Below are positions 8,970 through 19,391 of a DNA stretch of 64,000 nt, piece by piece (positions within the stretch are counted from its first letter, which is position 1; every line of letters starts with the position of its first letter). The notes under the pieces are model-generated. The model was not told where the DNA came from and searched no databases. It worked only from the letters and a program-made list of their open reading frames with translations. Source of the DNA: Phycomyces blakesleeanus NRRL 1555(-). Its lineage: Eukaryota; Mucoromycota; Mucoromycetes; Mucorales; Phycomycetaceae. The stretch covers positions 930,001 through 994,000 of the forward strand of contig NW_017265146.1 in assembly GCF_001638985.1 (NCBI RefSeq). Reading direction: 5' to 3'. The position numbers and the translations under genes are program-made.

Positions 8970-10813
8970 ATGGCATCCGAGTTGCCTTTCGAAATCACAC
9001 GCCGTATTGCCGACTTTATTCAGCGCAGAGATAGAGCTCAAAGCTGTCTCGTATGCAAAGCTTGGTTACCGGTTTTTCAGGAATCACTTTTTGAAGAAAT
9101 AGTCATTAACGATTATATCAGATTCGCTGAGTCAGTGGATATATCTTGTTCAAGAAACAAACTTCTTCAAAGATATGGCAAAAAAACCCGAACTCTCCAC
9201 ATAAGTGAAAACACCTTAATAAATGGTCAACAGATATTAGCTCTCCAACAATATTTACCACACCTACACCGTTTCAAGTGGGATAGTACATGCATTGACG
9301 AAAACTCGTTTGTTACCGATCCTGGATGGAATTTATGGAGCTCTATCACATACCTCGAGGTGAACGTAGAAAATTATGACTCCAGTACACTTCCACATGT
9401 ATATTATTCGATCATCTCTAATCTCGGTCAGCTGAAACGACTAGAATTCAAATCCATATTCAATGCAAAAATGTTTAAGCAAACGGTTGAGGACATCGAG
9501 TTTCTTAATGATAAACTACCAAAGCTAACGTACTTGTCATTGGGAGTTCAACTTGAATCAATAAGTGATTCCGAATTATTGGAGATCAAAGACGTGAAGC
9601 CAATGCCTGATTTAAAAACCTTGGAAATCGATATTGATATCACTACTTATAAATGGATATACTATCTCGCTATCAAGTACCCAAACCTCAGCACGCTCAA
9701 GTCCGTAATATTTCCCCAAAACATGACTAGTGAAAATAATATAACAACAGCAAAGATGCTTTCGTTCCTTCCGCATCTCCTCCATACGCTGGAAGAAATT
9801 GATGTCAGAGTTGAAAAAGGCACAGAACAACTATATCTTGATTTTTGGAAACAGCTTTGTATTTCCAATACTCCGATCAAGAAAATATATCTTCTTCTGT
9901 ATCCAGGTGTGGAGAGCTCTGTCCTATTTGAAGACGTTTTGGAATCAACCAAATTTTTCTCCAAGTCGTTAGAAAAAATTCAACTTGTATCCTATGTGGA
10001 TTTAAGAATATATTGGAGCTTTACTGCTAGACTCGAGTACTGTCCGTATCTCGTTGACATATTTATCAGTGTCAATCACACTAGGATTCCCGTCGATATT
10101 CTTTTGGATAAATGTCCGTCCTTGAAGACTTTTAACATTGTTAATGGACTTCTTAATCTTAGTCTAGACAGCTCTAAAATTTCGCCAAGGCACGGGCTGA
10201 CTGATATTCTACTCAATATAAGTTCTCTCTCGGCCAAAACACTCAATTATATCTCCCTTCGCTGTAAAAATCTTAACAACCTGAAGCTTGAATGCGTAAA
10301 TATAGCTGTAGATGCATCAGAAGATACGGGAGAAAACTGTGTGGATATGACAGCGACCCACTTTACAGAACTTAATATTAGCAGTGTCCGCTTTATTGAC
10401 ACCAGTAGACAAACCACTGTTAATATATTTACTTTATCCCCACTGCTAGTAAGTGCATTGCTGTATAATAATAATACAAACACAACCATGGCATATTCTT
10501 AATGTCTTGTAATTTTTACCAGATTCAGAACCCTGCAGATCATACGTGGGCATATTCTATATATCATCTGAAGAGTTATAGACCATGGATATCCCGAACA
10601 TGGAAGTTAAACGAAGAAGAATCAAAATATGCCGAAGATTATTTTCTTAATACACCCGAGAATCTTGACCCAGAAAATGATCATCAATGGTTTTCTAAAG
10701 GCATCTATAAAATGACAAAAGCAAACTGGAAATCTACCCTTAGTAATGGATATGTCATGTTTAAATATGGCTCAGTAAAAAAACTGATATTTGAGGTCAA
10801 GCCTGAATATTAA
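8970..10813 (+). CDS. F-box / LRR-like protein 4, spliced (589 aa)
   Basis: Two ORFs overlapping at 10502 are joined by a 74-nt intron, 10449-10522 (GTAAGT ... TTTTTACCAG): join(8970..10448,10523..10813), phase 0, 493 + 97 codons. Splicing restores the family C-terminus (S-N-G-Y-V-M-F-K-Y-G-S-V) in frame. The ATG at 8970 is preferred over 8877 because it opens the F-box (M-A-S-E-L-P-F-E-I), which continues with S-C-L-V-C-K-A-W and P-V-F-Q-E-S-L-F. LRR-like middle; F-I-S-L-R-C-K-N-L and V-D-M-T-A-T-H-F replace the usual motifs, so this is the most divergent intact member. Probable SCF adaptor by family. The splice site and strong donor are seen directly; transcript proof is lacking. Confidence 0.78.
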
Positions 10814-11179
10814 AATATTGGACAATTAAAGTCGGTATATTCGGATGATTTATAAATGAAACTTTACTTTTATTTTATTTTCTTCTTCTGTTTCAAGACA
10901 CTTTCTAATGTGATCATATTATGCTTTGTACTTTTAAGTCGGTCTCTGATGCCTTGCTTTATTGTTGGAATATTAGGGCCTTCAAATTTCTGTCTGCCAT
11001 CTTATATATTATTTGTTGAATTGCTTTTTGCACTATATGCTTGCTCTTGTTTGCTTTGAGCGTTTTTTTTTTAGCTGGAAAGATACATGAAATAAGAAAT
11101 TTAAAGTATATATATAAACATATATTCTGAAAAGCGAACAACGCAGCCGGGTTTACATAAAGGAAATGTTTTGAGTATC
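10814..11179. other. Intergenic, no gene seen
   Basis: AT-rich. The last ~80 nt (about 11095-11179: tatataaacatatattctgaaaagc .. gagtatc) are a diverged match to 16225-16312, immediately outside the near-identical direct repeat. Confidence 0.45.
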
Positions 11180-13476
11180 TAAGAGTGGAGATATTGGTTG
11201 ATATTTACTATGAACTGAGGAAAGAAAAGCGGTTATAGTCAACTTAATTGCATACTGAAACACAACGTCAGCTAATTTTCAGTTTTTGTATTGATAATGT
11301 TCATGTCGTCTTTTCTGTGTTTTGTGTTTTGTCCCTGTCTTAAAAAATGACTTACATTCAATTCAGTATATATTATGCTTGCTTTACAGAATTGCGTTTT
11401 TGTAAGAATAGGTATAGTTTAGCTTATGACCTAAATAATAGGTTCAATGTCATTCTCGGCTTTGCTTAAATCTCATGTGCATTTTAACAACTCTGAACAG
11501 CTGTATGAGATTCTACCACCTTAGCATTACATGTAGATTTTATTGTCACTTTTTTGTTTTGACAACAAAAAAGCTTTATCTCAACCCATTTGAGAGTTCT
11601 CAGTCTTCTCTTGCGATTCCTCATTATACCTCGTCTATATCCCTTGAATAGCTTGTGAAATTTAAACATATTTATAATAGAAAATTTTATTTATAAATCA
11701 TTTTTATAGCTTAAAATGTCAAGATATATTTCTTTTCGCCTTTTTTCCAGGTGATTTAAAGCGACCTTGCTCTTCAGGTGTTAATGCACAGCTAATTTTT
11801 GATATGATATTCCTGTCTTCAGCATTACTAAATGCTCTCTTCAAGGATGACTTCAACTCTTGCTTAGTATCTTGGCGTGTTTTCAACAACAACGAATTCT
11901 TCGATACAAGTAATCTCAAACTTAACAATGCAGACAATAATGGCAAAGTCTTTTCAGGTAGCTCTTCAATATTATGAGGGATGGTGAGTTTTTCAGATCT
12001 GGTTATTCGGCAGGTATAGTTGACAGGATTGTCCATGATGTCAATGTATAGCTCAAGTCCTATAAAAATAAGTAAATAAATAAAAAGATGATATAATTGA
12101 CTTGTGTTTACCAAAGGTTGTAAGACCAACAACGTTCAGGGAACTTATCAAATCTTTGTTGTATTTGATTACTTCATATAGTTGCAGTAAGGTATCTTTC
12201 ATAGCCTTTGGACATTTCAACCCTCTTTCCAGGATCATGTTCGTGTTATTGTCAGCAGATTTTTCTTCCCCGACACCCATTTCAATAATCTCGTTGTTTG
12301 TAATAATCAGGTCTTGTCGACGACCCATCTTCTTGTTCTCGAGTTTCTCCACCGATGCCGGCAAACGTTCTTGGTTCTTCCTTTTGCTACTTGAAGCAGA
12401 GCATGCTTCCCCCCTAAAGATAAAGGAATAAATACATATCAAGACCGAAAAAGGTATCGACATACCGAACAACACTAATGCCTTCTATTGTTTCGAGTAA
12501 GGTATCGATCATTGTCCAAATTCTGTTCTGATACCATCTTTCATTGTTTGATTTCTTGAATGTGTTCTTCTTTTCGTATAATGGTAAAAGGTTATCTAGC
12601 GTTCTGCATATCCAATCCATGTCTGCATGCTTTTCATTGTCATAATTTTCATAAAATTCCCTCGTTACCAGTAACTTTCTCAAGTCAATTGTTGATTGTA
12701 TTTTATCAAACTGGCCTAGATACGCCGCAAGTTCATCCCTTATTTCCGGTATCTCTACTGGATTGCGGCTCTTAATTTCCTCCAACTGTTGAGGGGAAAA
12801 GACTTTGTATTTGCTATAGGTCTTGTCGTCCGGATCAATAATCCATGAGTGGCAAAGACTATTTTTTGGTCCATTTATTAAAACAATACAAGGTCCAAAG
12901 AATAAACATTACTTACTGTTCAAACGAACAACGCATCCCAAATTTGTACAATACATCCTCTACATAAACCCCGTCCGATAGTTCCCATTTTTCTTCGTTT
13001 CGCATTAATCTGTACTTGCTTTGAAAATTCTTTAAGAATTCACATATATTATCATTACTGCCTTCTTCTTCGTCTTGCGTGTCTTCCTCATCTTGAAATC
13101 GCTCCTATTTAAGAAAATTAAGTTTAATCCTTTTTTTTTTGGCTTTTAGCTTATAGATACCGGTTCATTATTATTAATATAGAAACTTTGAACAAAATCC
13201 TAATTCAAATTATAGTTAGAAAAGAGTCAGTATATAGCACACCTTTATAACTTACTTGATCCACTTCAAAATTATCTTGGAATATATCATTCACTTTTTT
13301 TCTAAAGCTTTTTGCACCCTGTCCTGATAGTATGGCTCCTGTAATTTTTCCCTCTTGTATTGCATATTCTTCTTCTTTTTTCAAAGTTGCCAGTCTTTCT
13401 TGCTTAATATAGTCATTAAAAAAGTCTTTTTTGATGGCGGAGTTGTTGTATCTTTCAAGAGTAGCTTGAGCATATG
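11180..13476. repeat. Left copy of a near-identical ~2.3 kb direct repeat
   Basis: The sequence repeats at 16313-18401 with constant offset 5133 up to 12697 and offset 4925 from 13006. The 308 nt between are replaced by a 100-N gap in the right copy. Every stretch compared was identical, including intron sequence and three shadow ORFs. This copy contains most of the 572-residue protein gene; homology stops inside its first exon. Confidence 0.9.
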
Positions 13477-13750
13477 AAGTAAGAGCAGGGGGACATTCTT
13501 TGGAGAGACTAATTTTTTGAAGGGTGTTTAATAATATAGTATAAAAAGAGTTTGGATGTGAATCCCAATTGTTTGCGTTGTCAAAAAAATCGGCAATAAC
13601 ATGATGGATATTTGACCAGTGCTTTGTTTTCAGGTGTAATATGTTTGGCAGGCGTAGCTGTTTTCGCGTTTCATACGGTATAGTAAAAGACCCATTTAAA
13701 GAATCCAGTAAAGGCTTTTTTAGTGAGTTCTTCTTTAATCCTTTAACCAT
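11719..13750 (-). CDS. Mucorales-type protein of unknown function (572 aa)
   Basis: Five exons by hand: complement(join(11719..12059,12112..12413,12466..12858,12917..13104,13256..13750)), all GT-AG with consistent phase, 573 codons including stop. I recall similar uncharacterised proteins in many Mucorales genomes, with a 'KWELS.G..VEDVLYKFGM' element (about residues 205-220), an 'H-S-W-I-I-D-P-D-D' element after it, and a 'G-R-R-Q-D-L-I' element. Residues ~380-420 contain D393 and E408-x-K410 in a G-R-R-x-D-L-I ... E-E-K context, faintly like a PD-(D/E)XK nuclease core; this is speculative. No signal peptide or membrane segment remains once introns are removed. The C-terminus is basic (KKAKR). 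Gene symbol and function unknown. A second, damaged copy lies at 16852-18507. Confidence 0.72.
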
Positions 13751-14674
13751 ATTGTTTGTTTAAAAAATTAAATAAAGGAAACAAAAAGGGGTTTTCTTTG
13801 TAGAGTAACTTTTATTTAATGATAAGATTAATCTGAGAAGTCACACATCGCGAAGGGGTAGGTGGCGTATGTGTATTATATTTTCACTTATTATTCGCAC
13901 ACTTAATTAATTAATAGACCAGAGGAACCTCTTTTTCGTTTGTAGGGAGCTTTGTGCTCAAGAGGGTTGGTGAGCCTCTTTTGCTTCGCAGCAATAGAGG
14001 ACATCACGGCTTTTGTTTTGGATTTTATTTGTTATTTGATATTTTTGAGAGTCTTGTATTTTCTAAAGCGAGAGATGGTGAGAACCCAAGAAAGCACATC
14101 CCGTAGCCATGTCTTCGCAAAGATATGGGACAAATCTAAAAGCTTCTAGGTTCTACCAGGGGTAAAAGTGACCTAAAGTTAAATAAGAAACAATGGGGAG
14201 ACAGTTGGGAAAACATGCTGGAGTGTAGCAAAACACGAGAAGATATCGCGTAGAGATTGACTGAGAGGGAGAGAGAAAAGGTTCTGGGCTAGACCCGAGG
14301 AAAGGATGTAGGCTCATTGTAATGCACCGCGCAAAGACAATGAGTGTATATGGGAAAAGGCATCATCATATACATTACCACGGCCCGTACCATGGCAATG
14401 AGAGAGGGAACTTGTGTGGAGAAAGTGACCGAGAAGATGGGTGGGGACATATCGGGGGATCGTTACATATCAAATAACTTTTCACACCATCTTACATGAT
14501 CAAAGAGAGATGTGTGCGAAAGAGCCGTGACCAGAGAAACCTCCACTAGACATAGAGCATATTGCTGTGACCATCTTGTGGATACTTATACATGGAAATA
14601 AAAATTATGAGATATGATTGCTTTATCTTCTTCTTTTATTTAAAGTCAGAGAAAAGTTGATAGTAATAAACGGT
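13751..14674. other. Intergenic, no gene seen
   Basis: Upstream region of the 572-residue protein gene followed by ~800 nt of moderate-GC DNA. No ORF with family resemblance and no repeat shared with the rest of the window was seen. Confidence 0.4.
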
Positions 14675-14950
14675 TTATTTGTCCGAGGCCGTAGGCCGAA
14701 GGACTCAATTCATTATACGAGTAAAACGAGACTCTGACTGTGTTACCATATTTTCTTTATTTGTCGAATTTTTTTTAAAAATTTTAAGGTAATATATATA
14801 CATACAGTTAATAGGTGGTAAATGTCAACCTTTATCATTTTAACATCATGGTGCATCAGAAACTAGCTAGGAGAGGGGGAGAGGGATCAGTCAGAACCTT
14901 CTCCAACTCGTATAATGAAATAAGTCCAGCCTAAGGCCTCAGACAAATAA
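14675..14950. mobile_element. MITE-like element with ~70 bp imperfect inverted ends
   Basis: The left end (14675-14750; ttatttgtccgaggcc ... cattatacgag ... ctctgactg) is mirrored at the right end (about 14880-14950; reverse complement ttatttgtctgaggcc ... cattatacgag ... ttctgactg). The ~130 nt core has no coding potential. Size and structure fit a non-autonomous miniature inverted-repeat element. Target-site duplication is unclear because the termini themselves read as TTA/TAA. Confidence 0.65.
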
Positions 14951-15106
14951 CTCAGTACAAAAAAAAATCACGTGATTTATGTCAGTCACAGAAGACTCTG
15001 TCCTGTTGCGCCATATTGTCCATAAGTTGCCCAAAAAATACTAAGCTATTTATTTTTCATTTACCAATAATTCACTGTTTTCTTACGGCTGTATTCACAA
15101 TCAATA
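14951..15106. other. Spacer between MITE-like element and tandem repeat
   Basis: Short non-coding stretch with cacgtgattt near 14970 and an atactaagc string. No feature recognised. Confidence 0.35.
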
Positions 15107-16200
15107 CCAACAGCTGTAAACCTTGTGGAATTAGATTGCTTGTCTATCAAAGAAGTGCCAATCGACAGACAGCAATCAAAGAAGCAAGTTTCTGTTGTTT
15201 ACATTTTGCTAAAGCCATTGCTAGGGTGTCGCTCTGCATGGTTGGAGATGGTAATTCATGCTTAATGTAGTATTGGGTGTGTTCTTCCCAGAGGTCCAGA
15301 TATATTCAAGAGGTAAATATATAAACCTGTCATAAATGTATTATGCTTCTATTTTACTAAGTAATCTTTTTTTTAAAAAAAAAAATACCGTCTGGTATTA
15401 TTTTTTTGAGAAACAGTTCCAAAATAAAATACGCCGATGCAGCCTTTGTTAGCCTTGTAGAAATATCTAGTCCAGTATTCACTTTATTGCCAAACGATGA
15501 AAAACTAGAATGGAAGCAAGCATTAGGAGTGCTTTGTACTAAGCGTGAGTTTGTTTGATTACTTCTTACAACTTGCGTTATGGAGATGGTAATCTGTTCA
15601 AGCACGGCATTGGCTCAAAATGGAGGATATCCAGTACCAACAGCTGTAAACCTTGTGGAATTAGATCGCTTATCTGTCCAAGAATTGCCAATCGACAGAC
15701 AGCAATCAAGGAAGCAAGTTTCTGTTGTTTACATTTTGCTAAAGCCATTGCTAGGGTGTCACCCTGCATGGTTGGAGATGGTAATTCATGCTTAATGTAG
15801 TATTTGGCGCGTCCTTCCCAGAGGTCCGGATATATTCAAGAGGTAACTATGTAAACCTGGCATAAATGTATTACGTTTCTACTTTACTAAGTAATCTTTT
15901 TTTAGGAACAGTTCCAAAATAGAATATGCCAATCCAGCCTTTGTTAGCCTTGTAGAAATATCTAGTCCAGTATTCACTTTATTGCCAAACGATGAAAAAC
16001 TAGAATGGAAGCAAGCATTAGGAGTGCTTTGTACTAAGCGTGAGTTTGTTTGATTACTTCTTACAACTTGCGTTATGGAGATGGTAATCTGTTCAAGCAC
16101 GGCATTGGCTCAAAATGGAGGATATCCAGTACCAACAGCTGTAAGCCTTGTGGAATTAGATCGCTTGTCTGCCAATCGAATTGCCGACCAGAAAGAGGCA
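15107..16200. repeat. Tandem repeat, ~0.5 kb unit, two copies plus partial third
   Basis: The string ccaacagctgtaa begins at 15107, 15637 and 16132, giving spacings of 530 and 495 nt. Copies share ttctgttgtttacattttgc, atgtagtatt, and gaaaaactagaatggaagca. The longer first unit has extra A/T-run sequence near 15366-15413. Short ORFs are kept in all copies but no protein family is recognised; it may be a decayed element or array. Confidence 0.8.
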
Positions 16201-16312
16201 TGAAATAAAGTTGTCAATATATGCATATAAACAAGCATTTTGAAAAGCAAATAGAACAACTGGGCTGACATAGAAGATATATATTGAGTATTCAAGGTTT
16301 AATTGATTTTTT

Positions 16313-18401
16313 TAAGAGTGGAGATATTGGTTGATATTTACTATGAACTGAGGAAAGAAAAGCGGTTATAGTCAACTTAATTGCATACTGAAACACAACG
16401 TCAGCTAATTTTCAGTTTTTGTATTGATAATGTTCATGTCGTCTTTTCTGTGTTTTGTGTTTTGTCCCTGTCTTAAAAAATGACTTACATTCAATTCAGT
16501 ATATATTATGCTTGCTTTACAGAATTGCGTTTTTGTAAGAATAGGTATAGTTTAGCTTATGACCTAAATAATAGGTTCAATGTCATTCTCGGCTTTGCTT
16601 AAATCTCATGTGCATTTTAACAACTCTGAACAGCTGTATGAGATTCTACCACCTTAGCATTACATGTAGATTTTATTGTCACTTTTTTGTTTTGACAACA
16701 AAAAAGCTTTATCTCAACCCATTTGAGAGTTCTCAGTCTTCTCTTGCGATTCCTCATTATACCTCGTCTATATCCCTTGAATAGCTTGTGAAATTTAAAC
16801 ATATTTATAATAGAAAATTTTATTTATAAATCATTTTTATAGCTTAAAATGTCAAGATATATTTCTTTTCGCCTTTTTTCCAGGTGATTTAAAGCGACCT
16901 TGCTCTTCAGGTGTTAATGCACAGCTAATTTTTGATATGATATTCCTGTCTTCAGCATTACTAAATGCTCTCTTCAAGGATGACTTCAACTCTTGCTTAG
17001 TATCTTGGCGTGTTTTCAACAACAACGAATTCTTCGATACAAGTAATCTCAAACTTAACAATGCAGACAATAATGGCAAAGTCTTTTCAGGTAGCTCTTC
17101 AATATTATGAGGGATGGTGAGTTTTTCAGATCTGGTTATTCGGCAGGTATAGTTGACAGGATTGTCCATGATGTCAATGTATAGCTCAAGTCCTATAAAA
17201 ATAAGTAAATAAATAAAAAGATGATATAATTGACTTGTGTTTACCAAAGGTTGTAAGACCAACAACGTTCAGGGAACTTATCAAATCTTTGTTGTATTTG
17301 ATTACTTCATATAGTTGCAGTAAGGTATCTTTCATAGCCTTTGGACATTTCAACCCTCTTTCCAGGATCATGTTCGTGTTATTGTCAGCAGATTTTTCTT
17401 CCCCGACACCCATTTCAATAATCTCGTTGTTTGTAATAATCAGGTCTTGTCGACGACCCATCTTCTTGTTCTCGAGTTTCTCCACCGATGCCGGCAAACG
17501 TTCTTGGTTCTTCCTTTTGCTACTTGAAGCAGAGCATGCTTCCCCCCTAAAGATAAAGGAATAAATACATATCAAGACCGAAAAAGGTATCGACATACCG
17601 AACAACACTAATGCCTTCTATTGTTTCGAGTAAGGTATCGATCATTGTCCAAATTCTGTTCTGATACCATCTTTCATTGTTTGATTTCTTGAATGTGTTC
17701 TTCTTTTCGTATAATGGTAAAAGGTTATCTAGCGTTCTGCATATCCAATCCATGTCTGCATGCTTTTCATTGTCATAATTTTCATAAAATTCCCTCGTTA
17801 CCAGTAACTTTCTCAAGTCAATTGTTGATTNNNNNNNNNNNNNNNNNNNNNNNNNNNNNNNNNNNNNNNNNNNNNNNNNNNNNNNNNNNNNNNNNNNNNN
17901 NNNNNNNNNNNNNNNNNNNNNNNNNNNNNNTAATCTGTACTTGCTTTGAAAATTCTTTAAGAATTCACATATATTATCATTACTGCCTTCTTCTTCGTCT
18001 TGCGTGTCTTCCTCATCTTGAAATCGCTCCTATTTAAGAAAATTAAGTTTAATCCTTTTTTTTTTGGCTTTTAGCTTATAGATACCGGTTCATTATTATT
18101 AATATAGAAACTTTGAACAAAATCCTAATTCAAATTATAGTTAGAAAAGAGTCAGTATATAGCACACCTTTATAACTTACTTGATCCACTTCAAAATTAT
18201 CTTGGAATATATCATTCACTTTTTTTCTAAAGCTTTTTGCACCCTGTCCTGATAGTATGGCTCCTGTAATTTTTCCCTCTTGTATTGCATATTCTTCTTC
18301 TTTTTTCAAAGTTGCCAGTCTTTCTTGCTTAATATAGTCATTAAAAAAGTCTTTTTTGATGGCGGAGTTGTTGTATCTTTCAAGAGTAGCTTGAGCATAT
18401 G
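16313..18401. repeat. Right copy of the direct repeat, gapped
   Basis: Near-identical to 11180-13476. A 100-N placeholder (17831-17930) stands where 308 nt are expected from the left copy. The ~85 nt before 16313 are only a diverged match to the left flank, and the sequence after 18401 is unrelated to the left copy apart from a short AGTA...AAGAGCA stretch. Confidence 0.9.
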
Positions 18402-18507
18402 CAGTACTAGTATAAGAGCATTGGTAAGAATACCTTTTTTTAGTGCGATGATCTATAAGTGCAATCGTATGATCCAAGTAGTAATCATTCTTGAACCAAA
18501 ACACCAA
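16852..18507 (-). pseudogene. Truncated second copy of the 572-aa protein gene
   Basis: By offset from the left copy: exon 5 at 16852-17192, exon 4 at 17245-17546, part of exon 3 at 17599-17830, then the gap, part of exon 2 at 17931-18029, and exon 1 from 18181 to 18401. The N-terminal ~90 residues of the left copy are missing and replaced by unrelated sequence that keeps the frame open to an ATG at 18507, giving a chimeric 5' end. The exons present are identical to the left copy in all comparisons. It could still be transcribed, but as an intact family protein it is not expected to work. Part of the damage may be an assembly effect because of the gap. Confidence 0.65.
17831..17930. other. 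Assembly gap (100 N)
   Basis: A run of exactly 100 N, a conventional placeholder for unknown size. The left duplicate copy predicts 308 nt here (12698-13005), covering the 5' part of exon 3, one intron and part of exon 2. Confidence 0.97.
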
Positions 18508-19391
18508 TCAATTTCTGGCCATTCCTAGAACCTGTCGTAAGAGATCATTGGGTTGTCCAACCTGGTGGAATGAGCTTCGAAGCCTTTATAAGGAATTTTT
18601 AGTGCAAAAATCCATGTACTAATGACAACTGGCAACATTCCAAGAACATTGGGGTCGTGGGATGAAAGGCTGCACAAAGAAAATCCAACCGTTCCAATAC
18701 AAAGAGCAACTCCAGCAGTTCATTTATACAGGATTTTTAAGACCCGAATATAAGTTTGGATTCTATTCTGAATAAGGAATTGAAACAAAGAAAACCTGAA
18801 AGCAACACCAGCAGCTTTCTTTTTTCTTTTCTTTTTTCCTCCTCTTCTTATAGGATTTGAGAAATACAGTTAATAGTTTCCTCAGGCCACCATAATTCCT
18901 AGTGTCTAGCTAATTTTTATGAACGTATTTTTTAAAATTAGACTGTCAAGCTCTTTATAAAGTCTCTAACAGGAGAAGAAGAAGAAGGGGAAGAAGAAGA
19001 AGAAAAGTTGCACAAATTAAAAGCATAAGAACTGTTACTGTTGTCCAGATAAATTTGTTAGAGAGGGCAGACAAAATACTACTTATCCATTCAAGCGTCT
19101 ATTTTTCTTTGCTTCTAATGTATACTCTATAAATTCGAATATGATGGGGCTATGTACTGTCTGTCAGAGTCTTGTTTTACTTTTAATGACTTGGCAAAGG
19201 TTAATGAGGCGGAGAGTAAAAAAAAAAAGAATAGGAACTTTTTTTTGCTTTCCAAAAAGAGAAAGACGTGTAACCAAGGACTAGGATTGTAAGTCGTATT
19301 TTCCACTGTCACATTTTTCTTTATTTTTTCCTTTCCGATTAATGCTTTAAGTACAAACTTTTGACCATCTGTCAACTACTCATTCTACATT
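18402..19391. other. Intergenic with an unidentified coding-like remnant
   Basis: On the minus strand, about 18720 to 18540, a hydrophobic reading frame (GTVGFSLCSLSSHDPNVLG and on) stays open for roughly 55 codons before a stop; I do not recognise it. A purine-rich run (agaagaagaagaagggg) lies near 18975-19005. The remainder is the upstream region of the ETT1-like gene. Confidence 0.35.

Noticed and set aside
10449..10522. Apparent frameshift between the two overlapping ORFs of F-box gene 4
   Set aside because: A strong GTAAGT donor and TTTTTACCAG acceptor, 74 nt apart, join the frames in phase and restore the family C-terminus, so it is an intron.
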